A stretch of 60,016 bases of DNA, from assembly GCA_025450635.1 (NCBI GenBank), contig JANWHA010000002.1:1-60016 (forward strand), written 5' to 3'. Positions 10,377 through 18,935 of the stretch are shown piece by piece (position 1 is the stretch's first letter; every line of letters begins with the position of its first letter). Below the pieces are notes generated by a model. That model had not been told where the DNA came from. It saw nothing but the letters and a program-made list of their open reading frames with translations, and ran no database searches. Origin of the DNA: Croceibacterium sp. (GTDB lineage Bacteria > Pseudomonadota > Alphaproteobacteria > Sphingomonadales > Sphingomonadaceae). The position numbers were made by a program, and so were the translations under genes.

Positions 10377-11419
10377 CGGCGCGGCGAGACCTTGTCGGCG
10401 TAGTACTGGCCTTGCATGTCGAACATCCAGCCGGGGTATTCGCGCGGCAGGGCGGAGAGCTCGGTGAGTCTGGCGAGGTCGTCGGCGCCGAGCTCGATGT
10501 CGCTGGCGGCAAGGTTCTCTTCGAGCTGATCGGCGCGCTTGGCGCCGACGATGACGGTCGAGACGACCTCCTGGTGAAGCAGCCAGGCCAGCGCAATCCC
10601 GGCAACCGAGACTCCCTTCGCCTCGGCCATCGGCCGCATCGCCTCGACCAGCGCCATCGCGCGCTGCTTGTCGATCACCGGAAAGTCGAACCCGGCGCGG
10701 CGCCCCTCGCCCTCGACCTCGCCTTCGGCGTTGAGCTTGTATTTCCCCGACAGCAGCCCGCCGGCGAGCGGGCTCCACACCATCAGCCCGACACCTTCGC
10801 TCTTCATCAGCGGGCCGAGCTCGCGCTCGAGGTCGCGGCCGGCGACGGTGTAATAGGCCTGCAGGCTGACGAACTTGTCCCACCCGCGCCGCTCCTGGAT
10901 GCCGAGCGCCTTCATGATCTGCCACGCCGCCCAGTTCGACACCCCGATATAGCGCGCCCTGCCCGAGCGGACGATGTCCTCGAGCGCCCGCAGCGCCTCT
11001 TCCATCGGCGTCTGCGGGTCCCACGCGTGGATCTGGTAGAGATCGACGTAGTCGAGCGAGAGCCGCGCGAGGCTGGCGTCGATCTGGTCGAGCAGGTGCT
11101 TCTTCGAGAAGCCCGATTCCATCTTGCCGGCGCCCATCCCGCCAGTGGCCTTGGTGGCGAGAATGACCTCGGTGCGGGCCAGCCCGAGCGCCTTGATGGC
11201 GCCACCGACGAATTCTTCCGATTGGCCGACGGTATAGACGTTGGCGGTGTCGATGAAATTCACCCCGGCATCGAACGCCTGCTTGACCAGCGCCGTCGAA
11301 GCGTCCTGGTCGAGGCCGCCGATGGTCCCGAAACGACCGGGCTTGGTCCCGAAGGTCATTGCCCCCAGGCACAGCTCGGAGACAATCAGGCCGGAATTGC
11401 CGAGGCGGTTGTAGCGCAT
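10373..11419 (-). CDS. aldo/keto reductase
   Basis: 348 aa; LCLGAMTFG, GVNFIDTANVY, IHAWDPQTPMEEALRALEDIVRSGRARYIGVSN. Confidence 0.93.
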   Translation of the reverse strand: MRYNRLGNSGLIVSELCLGAMTFGTKPGRFGTIGGLDQDASTALVKQAFDAGVNFIDTANVYTVGQSEEFVGGAIKALGLARTEVILATKATGGMGAGKMESGFSKKHLLDQIDASLARLSLDYVDLYQIHAWDPQTPMEEALRALEDIVRSGRARYIGVSNWAAWQIMKALGIQERRGWDKFVSLQAYYTVAGRDLERELGPLMKSEGVGLMVWSPLAGGLLSGKYKLNAEGEVEGEGRRAGFDFPVIDKQRAMALVEAMRPMAEAKGVSVAGIALAWLLHQEVVSTVIVGAKRADQLEENLAASDIELGADDLARLTELSALPREYPGWMFDMQGQYYADKVSPRR

Positions 11420-11480
11420 GGGAATCTCCTTGGTTCGCTCGCCCCTTACGAACGAACGGCGGAGTCGTTCAAGCGTTGGT

Positions 11481-12755
11481 TCAGGGGCGCGTCTGGCCGC
11501 TGCCGCGCACGACCCACTTATACGTCGTCAGCCCTTCGAGCGCGACAGGACCGCGGGCGTGCAGCCGCCCGGTGGCGATGCCGATCTCGGCGCCGAGACC
11601 GAACTCGCCGCCATCGGCGAACTGCGTGCTGGCGTTGACCATCACGATCGCGCTGTCGACTTCGGCCAGGAAGCGCTCGGCCGCGGCCACGTCGCCGGTG
11701 ACGATCGCATCGGTGTGCGCCGAGGAATGGCTCGCGATGTGCTCCAGCGCCGCGTCGAGCCCGTCGACCACCGCGACCGATAGCACCGCGTCGAGATACT
11801 CGGTGTCCCAGTCATTGGCGCTCGCCGGCATGATCCGTGGGTCGATTGCCTGCGCGCGGGCGTCGCCGCGCAGCTCGCAGCCGGCGTCGAGCAGAGCAGC
11901 CACGACGTCATGGCCAGCGGGAAAATTGACGTCGAGCAGCAAGGTCTCCATCGCCCCGCAGATGCCGGTGCGGCGCATCTTGGCGTTGAGGGCGATCTTC
12001 GCAGCCATCTCGCGGTCGGCCGCCGAATGGATATAGGTGTGGCAGATGCCGTCGAGGTGGGCGAGCACCGGGACGCGGGCGTCGTTCTGCACCCGCTCGA
12101 CCAGGCTCTTACCGCCGCGCGGCACGATCATGTCGATCAGCCCGGCCGCGCGCAGCATCGCCCCCACCGCCTCGCGGTCCTGCGTCGGCATCAGCTGCAC
12201 CGCTTCGGCGGGAACGCCCGCCTCTGCGAGACCCTCGGCAAGCGCGGCATGGATTGCGTGATTGGAATGGACCGCCTCGCTGCCGCCGCGCAACAGCACG
12301 GCATTGCCGGCGCGCACGCACAGCGCGGCGGCGTCCGCCGTCACATTCGGGCGACTTTCATAAATGATGCCGATAAGGCCGATCGGAATGCGCACCCGCG
12401 AAAGGTCGAGCCCGCTCGGCGCTGCGGTGTGCGAAATGATCTCCCCGACCGGATCGGGCAGGGCGGCGACTGCCTCCACCGCGGCGGCAATTCCCTCCAG
12501 CCGCTTGCCGTCGAGCCGGAGCCGGTCGAGCATCGCCTTCGACAGCCCGCGCGCCTCGCCCGCGGCGATGTCCTTGGCGTTGGCGACGAGGATTTGCCCG
12601 CCGTGCCGGCCCAGCGCCGCCGCCGCCGAGCGCAGCGCCGCCGCCTTGGCCGCGTCGTCCATCCGCGCCAGCACGCGTTGCGCCTTGCGCCCAGCGCGGG
12701 CGAGGCCGGCGACGAGCGCTTCGCTGTCGATTCTGGCTTCGGGTTGGCTCGACAT
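11481..12755 (-). CDS. proA: glutamate-5-semialdehyde dehydrogenase (gamma-glutamyl phosphate reductase)
   Basis: 424 aa; IGLIGIIYESRPNVTADAAALCVRAGNAVLLRGGSEA, MVNASTQFADGGEFGLGAEIGIATGRLHARGPVALEGLTTYKW. Confidence 0.96.
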   Translation of the reverse strand: MSSQPEARIDSEALVAGLARAGRKAQRVLARMDDAAKAAALRSAAAALGRHGGQILVANAKDIAAGEARGLSKAMLDRLRLDGKRLEGIAAAVEAVAALPDPVGEIISHTAAPSGLDLSRVRIPIGLIGIIYESRPNVTADAAALCVRAGNAVLLRGGSEAVHSNHAIHAALAEGLAEAGVPAEAVQLMPTQDREAVGAMLRAAGLIDMIVPRGGKSLVERVQNDARVPVLAHLDGICHTYIHSAADREMAAKIALNAKMRRTGICGAMETLLLDVNFPAGHDVVAALLDAGCELRGDARAQAIDPRIMPASANDWDTEYLDAVLSVAVVDGLDAALEHIASHSSAHTDAIVTGDVAAAERFLAEVDSAIVMVNASTQFADGGEFGLGAEIGIATGRLHARGPVALEGLTTYKWVVRGSGQTRP

Positions 12756-12984
12756 GGCCCGCCTCTAGCATCGCGTCGCGCGGCTGTCAGGCAGGAGTCG
12801 CACTAACGAAAGTGGAGCGATTCGAAACCGGTTCCAGGCTAAATCGGCGTTCCCCGCAGCTAGCCAACGACTCGTCTCGTTTAACCCCCGCTTCGCCCCC
12901 GAGTCGGACGGGACGGTTTTGTCATTAACAATTGTCGCGATAGGGCGAGGGTGATCCACAACGGGACGCGGGGGTCACCGAATA

Positions 12985-14127
12985 ATGATAACCGTCGCCG
13001 CGGTGCGGGACCGCTTGCACAGCTGGTTTCCGGATCGCGAGTTCTTCATGCGTTCGCGGGGTCAGGTCCGCTTCGTAACGCTGACGTCGAAGATGCAGAT
13101 GCTCGCCGCCGGCGGAGCGCTGGTGATTTTGCTCGCGTGGGGCGGCTCGATGGCCGTCATGGGCCTGATGCAGTTCCACCGCGCCGACTTGCTTTACCGC
13201 GAAGCAAAGGTCGAAAAGTCCGAAAGCCGCGTCAAAGCCTACCGCGACAATCTGGGCAAAGTGACCGACGATCTCAAACGGCGGCAGGATTTCATCGAAG
13301 ACCTGCTGCCGATGTTGCCCGATGACGTGAAGCCCGGGGAGACGGTCTCGAACAGCAAGGGCGAAGCGCAAAAGACCGTGAAGAAGGTCGGTGAGGAAAT
13401 TCCCGAGGCCGCCGGGCTCGCGCGGATAGAAGCGCGCCAACTCGCCTTTGTCGAGAACCTCACTCGCTATGCCGACCGCCGCTCGACGCGCGACGAAGCG
13501 GCCTTGCGCGAACTGGGCCTCGATCCCCATGCAGTGCTCGCCTCGATGCGCAGCGCGCAGGGCGGTCCGCTCGAAAAGCTCTCGACCAGCGGGGATGGCT
13601 CGACCGATCCGCGCTTCGAACGCCTTGGCCTCAGCCTCGCGCGCATGGATGCGCTCGAAAACGGCCTCGAAGGCGTTCCCCAGGTCATGCCGGCCGACAG
13701 CGGCGAGATCACTTCGGGCTTCGGCTACCGCGCCGACCCGTTCACGGGCGGCGGCGCGTTCCATCCCGGCCTCGACTTTCGCGGCGCCTATGGCGCGCCG
13801 ATCCACGCGGCGGCAGAAGGCGTGGTCAGCTTCGTCGGCCAGATCAGGGGTTATGGCAACGTGGTCGAGGTTAGTCACGGCAACGGACTGTTGACTCGTT
13901 ACGCCCATATGTCGAAGACGATGGCCACGGTCGGACAGAAAGTCGCCGCCGGCGACGTGATCGGCGCAATCGGCAGCACCGGGCGCTCGACCGGTCCGCA
14001 CCTCCACTTCGAGGTGCGCATCAACGGCAGCGTGGTCAATCCGCGCCCATTCCTGGAGAATGCGCCCCATGTTCTCGAAGAAGCCCGAGGAACTCTCGCC
14101 AGCCGGAATGTCGCGGCCCGTGGCTAG
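12985..14127 (+). CDS. M23 family metallopeptidase (LytM type)
   Basis: 380 aa; N-terminal TM, coiled coil, catalytic FHPGLDFRG and THLHFEV-like GPHLHFEVRINGSVVNP. Confidence 0.92.
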   Translation: MITVAAVRDRLHSWFPDREFFMRSRGQVRFVTLTSKMQMLAAGGALVILLAWGGSMAVMGLMQFHRADLLYREAKVEKSESRVKAYRDNLGKVTDDLKRRQDFIEDLLPMLPDDVKPGETVSNSKGEAQKTVKKVGEEIPEAAGLARIEARQLAFVENLTRYADRRSTRDEAALRELGLDPHAVLASMRSAQGGPLEKLSTSGDGSTDPRFERLGLSLARMDALENGLEGVPQVMPADSGEITSGFGYRADPFTGGGAFHPGLDFRGAYGAPIHAAAEGVVSFVGQIRGYGNVVEVSHGNGLLTRYAHMSKTMATVGQKVAAGDVIGAIGSTGRSTGPHLHFEVRINGSVVNPRPFLENAPHVLEEARGTLASRNVAARG

Positions 14128-14533
14128 CAGCGGCTCCACCTTTTCAGTGATCGGCTCCGACGTCATCATCAAGGGCGACTTGTCGGCTTCGGCCGACCTG
14201 CACGTCGATGGCACGGTCGAAGGCGACATCGCCTGCGCCTCGCTTGTGCAGGGCGAATCGAGCCGGATCGAGGGCGCGATCGAGGCGCAGACGGCGCGGC
14301 TTGCCGGGCGCGTGAAGGGCACGATCAACGTGCGTGAGCTGGTGATCCTGCGCAGCGCGCAAATCGAAGGCGACGTGCACTATGACGCGCTGACCATCGA
14401 ACAGGGCGCGCAGGTCGAAGGCCGGTTTGCCCACGACGCGGCAAAGCCCGCGTCCAAGCCGGCGGCCACGCCGGCGACATCCCCAACCGAGAAGAAGGAC
14501 GACGGCGAGCCGCGGCTCACGCTCGCCGGCTGA
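14069..14533 (+). CDS. bactofilin (polymer-forming cytoskeletal protein)
   Basis: TFSVIGSDVIIKGDLSASADLHVDGTVEGDI repeats of beta-helix; starts inside upstream M23 CDS. Confidence 0.92.
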   Translation: MFSKKPEELSPAGMSRPVASSGSTFSVIGSDVIIKGDLSASADLHVDGTVEGDIACASLVQGESSRIEGAIEAQTARLAGRVKGTINVRELVILRSAQIEGDVHYDALTIEQGAQVEGRFAHDAAKPASKPAATPATSPTEKKDDGEPRLTLAG

Positions 14534-14536
14534 ACC

Positions 14537-15244
14537 TCAGGCTTTTTCGCCAACTTCCGCAGCGCGCTTGGCCACTAGCCAGGCTTCGGCTTCGGCTTCC
14601 TGCGCGGCCTCGACCGCGGCCTTGGCCGCCGCGTCGCGCTCGGCGCGCAGTTCCTCGATCAGCCTCTCGCGATCATCGCGCTGGTCGACAGGCGCCGTCT
14701 CTTCCTCGGTCTCTGAGGGCGCGACGCGCTTGGCCGCGCGGGCGACGGCCGCATCGAGCTCCCGTTGGGAGCACAGACCAAGCGTGACAGGGTCCTTCGG
14801 CTGGATGTTCTGGATGTTCCAATGGGTCCGCTCGCGGATCGCGTTGATCGTGTTGCGGGTGGTGCCGATCAGCTTGCCGATCTGCGCGTCGGAGATTTCG
14901 GGATGGTTGCGGATGATCCAGTTGATCCCGTCGGGCTTGTCCTGCCGCTTCGAAACCGGCGTGTAGCGCGGCCCCTTGGTGCGGCTGACGTCGACCGGGG
15001 CGCGCTGCATCTTCAGGCGGTATTCCGGATCGGCCTGGCCGCGCTCGATCTCCTGGTGCGTCAGCTCGCCGGAGTGAACCGGATCGCGCCCGGTGTACTT
15101 CGAGCTGGCGAGATCGTCGGCCATCGCCTGCACCTCGAGGATGTGCAGCCCGCAGAACTCGGCGATCTGCTCGAAGCTGAGCGAGGTGTTGTCAACCAGC
15201 CAGGAAGCGGTCGCGTGCGGCATGAGGGGAGTGGGCTGAGCCAC
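14537..15244 (-). CDS. trcR: cell cycle transcriptional regulator TrcR (DUF1013)
   Basis: 235 aa; ATASWLVDNTSLSFEQIAEFCGLHILEVQAMADD, ISDAQIGKLIGTTRNTINAIRERTHWN. Confidence 0.88.
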   Translation of the reverse strand: MAQPTPLMPHATASWLVDNTSLSFEQIAEFCGLHILEVQAMADDLASSKYTGRDPVHSGELTHQEIERGQADPEYRLKMQRAPVDVSRTKGPRYTPVSKRQDKPDGINWIIRNHPEISDAQIGKLIGTTRNTINAIRERTHWNIQNIQPKDPVTLGLCSQRELDAAVARAAKRVAPSETEEETAPVDQRDDRERLIEELRAERDAAAKAAVEAAQEAEAEAWLVAKRAAEVGEKA

Positions 15245-15259
15245 GGTTTTTCTCCGGTC

Positions 15260-15292
15260 AAAAATAGATGGGCCGCCCCTCTCGGGACGGCC
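15260..15292 (-). terminator. putative intrinsic terminator downstream of GST gene
   Basis: Minus strand GGCCGTCCC-GAGA-GGGGCGGCC stem (one G-U) followed by CATCTATTTTTG. Confidence 0.5.
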
Positions 15293-15336
15293 GCGTTGGC
15301 ATCATGTAGGCGCATGGCGGCGCGCCGGCAAGCGCC

Positions 15337-15951
15337 TCAATCCATCGGCACGTAGCCCGGCAGGGCCGCTACCCGATCGAGCCAGGCGCACACGTAGCGG
15401 TGGTCGCGCAGGCGAAGACCGCCTGCCTCCGCCACATGGGTGTATGCATAGAGCGAGATGTCGGCGAGCGTGCAGGCCTCCCCGACGAACCACGCGCGCC
15501 CACTCAGATGCCTGTCCATCAGCGCCAGCGCATCCTGCCCCGCGATGCGCTTGGCGGGTATCTGGGCCCGCTGCTGGTCGGTGAGATGGGCCTCGCCGAT
15601 ATAAGCGAGCCAGAAGCGCAGCGTGGCGATGTTGGGCTCGTGATTGTACTGTTCGAAGAACATCCACCGCAGCATGTCGGCGCGCTCGAAGCAGTCGCCG
15701 GGGATGAGCTCGGTGCCTTCGCCGAGGTAAAAGCAGGCGGCGTTGCTTTCGGGCAGCAGGCGGTCGCCGATCTGGAGCACCGGGATGCGGCCGTTCGAGT
15801 TCACGTTCGCGAGGAATCCCGGCGTGCGCGTCTCGCCCGTGAGGATGTCGTACTCCTTGCGCTCGAGCGGCAGGCCGAGCAGGGCCGCGGTGAGGCGGAT
15901 CTTGTAGCAATTTCCGCTGCGCGGGTCTTCGTGGAGGATCAGGTCGTCCAT
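15337..15951 (-). CDS. glutathione S-transferase family protein
   Basis: 204 aa; DPRSGNCYKIRLTAALLGLPLERKEYDILTGETRTPGFLANVNSNGRIPVLQIGDR.LLPESNAACFYLGEG. Confidence 0.9.
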   Translation of the reverse strand: MDDLILHEDPRSGNCYKIRLTAALLGLPLERKEYDILTGETRTPGFLANVNSNGRIPVLQIGDRLLPESNAACFYLGEGTELIPGDCFERADMLRWMFFEQYNHEPNIATLRFWLAYIGEAHLTDQQRAQIPAKRIAGQDALALMDRHLSGRAWFVGEACTLADISLYAYTHVAEAGGLRLRDHRYVCAWLDRVAALPGYVPMD

Positions 15952-15953
15952 CG

Positions 15954-16949
15954 TCACTCCCGGAAGGCGGGCATCACCTCGCTGGCGAACAACCGCGCGG
16001 TCTGGCCGGCCTCCTGCTCGCTGATGTCGCCGAAGGCGATCTCGAGCGCAAGGTAGTTCGCCCCGGCCTCGTCGCGCGCGCGGGCGACGAAATCGCGCAC
16101 CGAAGCAGGAGAGCCGGCGAAAGCCAGGCCCATGTCGACCGCGCCCGAGAAGGTCTGCGCGATGGGAAAGATCGGCCGCCCGAGATACTCGACCAGCCAG
16201 TTGAACGATTTGACGAACGGCCGCCACGCGCGCTCGGCGATCCGCTCCGCCTCGGCATCGGTCGCGGCGACAATGAGTTGCCGGGCGAGGCCGATGAACG
16301 GTTCCGCCTTCCCGCGCGCCGCGAGCTTCGCGCGATAATCGTCGAACACCTCGCGCGAGCGCGCGTTGGGAATCAAGCACAGCAGGTTGACGTCGTGCTC
16401 GGCGGCCCACGCGTTGCGGTGGCTCGAAGCGGTGCCGTACCAGATCGGCGGGTGCGGCTGCTGCACCGGGTGGATACGCAGCGGCACGTCGGGGAGGTCG
16501 TAGTAGGCGCCCTTGTGCGCCGAAAGGTCACCCGAAAGTCCCTCCAAAAGAATCTCGAGCGCCTCCTCGAACATCGGCCCCAGGTCCTCCTCCGCGAGGC
16601 CGAAGCGCGAATGCTCGGCCGGCTGTCCGCCGCGGCCCACACCCAGCTGGAAGCGTCCGCCGGTCAGTTGGTCGAGCATGCCGATTTCCTCCAGCAGTCG
16701 GACCGGATGGTGCAGCGGCAGCAGGTAGACCAGCGTCCCGAGCTTGATCGTGCTCGTATGCTGCGAGGCCGCGGCGAGGAACACCGAAGGCGACGAAGCC
16801 ATGCCGAGGTCCGTCGCATGATGCTCGGTCAGGTGGTAGCAATAAAACCCCAGCTTTTCATAGAGTTCGACCAGCCTCAGGCGCTGCGCGTACTGTTCGC
16901 CGATGGTCATTCCGTTAGCGTCGATATGGTCGAAAATGCCGAATTTCAT
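15954..16949 (-). CDS. LLM class flavin-dependent oxidoreductase
   Basis: 331 aa; MKFGIFDHIDANGMTIGEQYAQRLRLVELYEKLGFYCYHLTEHH, LGVGRGGQPAEHSRFG. Confidence 0.9.
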   Translation of the reverse strand: MKFGIFDHIDANGMTIGEQYAQRLRLVELYEKLGFYCYHLTEHHATDLGMASSPSVFLAAASQHTSTIKLGTLVYLLPLHHPVRLLEEIGMLDQLTGGRFQLGVGRGGQPAEHSRFGLAEEDLGPMFEEALEILLEGLSGDLSAHKGAYYDLPDVPLRIHPVQQPHPPIWYGTASSHRNAWAAEHDVNLLCLIPNARSREVFDDYRAKLAARGKAEPFIGLARQLIVAATDAEAERIAERAWRPFVKSFNWLVEYLGRPIFPIAQTFSGAVDMGLAFAGSPASVRDFVARARDEAGANYLALEIAFGDISEQEAGQTARLFASEVMPAFRE

Positions 16950-17924
16950 CTATTGCTCCTCCTCGAGCGGCCAGGGCGACGGCATGTGATACGGCACGTC
17001 GACGAAGACGGCTTCAACGCCCGCGATCCTTCCATCGACGATCTTGAATGCTTCCAGGAGCGCATAGCTATGCGGCGAATGGTATAAGCTCTTGGCCGGC
17101 GTGCCGTCGGTCCAGGTGAAATCGACCAGCTTACCCTTGTGATCGATGAAGCCGCCGGCGAGGACCAGGCCTTTCTCTTCGTCGACCAGCGGAAAGCGGC
17201 GGTGCCGCAAGCGGTCGTCATACTTGTACTGGCCCTTTTCGAACTGTTCGCGGCAGCCGAAGGCGGCGATCGGATAGTTGGGAAAGGCTTTGACGTTGTG
17301 CGTCGTTTGCAAGCCGTTCTCGACGCGGTCGCAATTGTCGGTGAACTGGGTGAAAAGCTTGCCGTCGTTGAGCTGCAAGGTGTCGAAGTATCCGTCGGCG
17401 AGTGAGATCATCCGCGCGCGGGGCGTGCGCTGCGCCGGCGGCACGTCGGCGAGCATCAGCGGGCGCGGCGTGACGTAGGTGTCGATGCTCGGGAAGGGGC
17501 TGTTCTCGACCTTGCGGGTGATGATCGATTCCACCTCGGCGATCCGCCGATTTACGATCTTCAGGCGCAGCGCCATGATCGCCGGCACTCCGTGCTCTTC
17601 GATCACGCCGAACCAGGCGACTTGCCCGCCGGAAGGATCGGCCATCTTGAGATCGTAGTCGCGCTTCCCGTCCACCGTGTTCCAGGCGCCGTCGCCAACC
17701 GCCAATTGCACGCTGTTTTCGGTGAACACCACATGGTCGGCCCATGGCAGGCGTGAAGGATCCTTCTTGACCAGCGCGGCGAGGTACTGATCGGCGAAGC
17801 CGTAAAGGCAGGCGCGATCGCACCGCGGCAGCTGATTGGAATTCATGCCAGGCTCGCGCGCCGTCCCGGCCGCGTGCGATGCCACCACGGCCAGCGCCAA
17901 GGCGGCTGCTATCGTCCTCATCAT
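16950..17924 (-). CDS. hypothetical protein with signal peptide (DUF8021-like)
   Basis: 324 aa; CDRACLYGFADQYLAALVKKDPSRLPWADHVVFTENSVQLAVGDGAWNTV; NTF2/SnoaL-like character; abuts LLM gene. Confidence 0.75.
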   Translation of the reverse strand: MMRTIAAALALAVVASHAAGTAREPGMNSNQLPRCDRACLYGFADQYLAALVKKDPSRLPWADHVVFTENSVQLAVGDGAWNTVDGKRDYDLKMADPSGGQVAWFGVIEEHGVPAIMALRLKIVNRRIAEVESIITRKVENSPFPSIDTYVTPRPLMLADVPPAQRTPRARMISLADGYFDTLQLNDGKLFTQFTDNCDRVENGLQTTHNVKAFPNYPIAAFGCREQFEKGQYKYDDRLRHRRFPLVDEEKGLVLAGGFIDHKGKLVDFTWTDGTPAKSLYHSPHSYALLEAFKIVDGRIAGVEAVFVDVPYHMPSPWPLEEEQ

Positions 17925-18934
17925 GTTCCTCCCGCGCCCGCGTCGAGCACGATCTTGCCGATGTGTTCACCGGCCTCCATCCGCCGATGGGCGGCGGGGG
18001 CATCGGCCAGCGCAAACTCGCTGTCCATTTCCGGGCGTAACTGGCCCTGTTCGACCAGCGGCCAGACGGTCCGCGCGATCTCGTCGGCGAGCGCAGCCTT
18101 GAACGCATCGGAGCGGGCGCGCATCGTCGAGCCGGTGATCGTCTGACGCTTGACCATCAGCCCGGCCATGTTGATCGTCGCCTGGGCCCCGCCGAGGACG
18201 GCGATCGTCACCAGCCGGCCATTGACCCCGAGGCAATCGAGGTTGCGCTGGGTATAATCGCCCGCGACCATATCGAGCGCGAGCTCGGCGCCCCTGCCGC
18301 CGGTCAATGCCAGCACCTCCGCCACGAAATCGTGCGTCTTGTAGTTGATCGCGTGGTCGGCGCCGATCTCTCGCGCCGCCTCGCACTTGCCGTCGCTGCC
18401 GCAAGTGACGATAGTCGTCAGCCCGAACAGCTTTGCCAGTTTGATCGCCATCGTGCCGATGCCGCTGGTGCCGCCGTGGATCAGCAGTGTCTCGCCCTCG
18501 CGGGCAAAGCCGCGCTCGAACACGTTGTGCCACACGGTGAACAGCGTTTCCGGCATTGCCGCCGCCTCGGCCAGCGAGAGCCCGTCGGGCACCGGCAGGC
18601 AATGCTCTGCAGCGGCCAGGCAGTATTCGGCGTAGCCACCGCCGGTCACCAGCGCGCAGACCCTGCGCCCGAGCAACTCGCTCGGAACGGCCTCGCCGAT
18701 CGCCACCACCTCGCCCGCGATCTCGAGCCCTGGAATCGGTGACGCCCCTTCCGGCGGCGGATAGCGCCCCATCCGCTGCAGCACGTCCGGCCGGTTGACC
18801 CCCGCAAACGCGACGCGGACCAGCACTTGTCCTCGGCGCGGCGATGGAACCTCGCAGGTGACGGGCTGCAAGGCCTCAGGGCCGCCGGGCTGGGCGATGG
18901 CTATGGCGGTCATGGTGTGCGGCGGGCCATCCAT
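17921..18934 (-). CDS. NAD(P)H-quinone oxidoreductase, zinc-independent MDR family
   Basis: 337 aa; FAGVNRPDVLQRMGRYPPPEGASPIPGLEIAGEV, LIHGGTSGIGTMAIKLAKLFG. Confidence 0.92.
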   Translation of the reverse strand: MDGPPHTMTAIAIAQPGGPEALQPVTCEVPSPRRGQVLVRVAFAGVNRPDVLQRMGRYPPPEGASPIPGLEIAGEVVAIGEAVPSELLGRRVCALVTGGGYAEYCLAAAEHCLPVPDGLSLAEAAAMPETLFTVWHNVFERGFAREGETLLIHGGTSGIGTMAIKLAKLFGLTTIVTCGSDGKCEAAREIGADHAINYKTHDFVAEVLALTGGRGAELALDMVAGDYTQRNLDCLGVNGRLVTIAVLGGAQATINMAGLMVKRQTITGSTMRARSDAFKAALADEIARTVWPLVEQGQLRPEMDSEFALADAPAAHRRMEAGEHIGKIVLDAGAGGT

Positions 18935-18935
18935 C

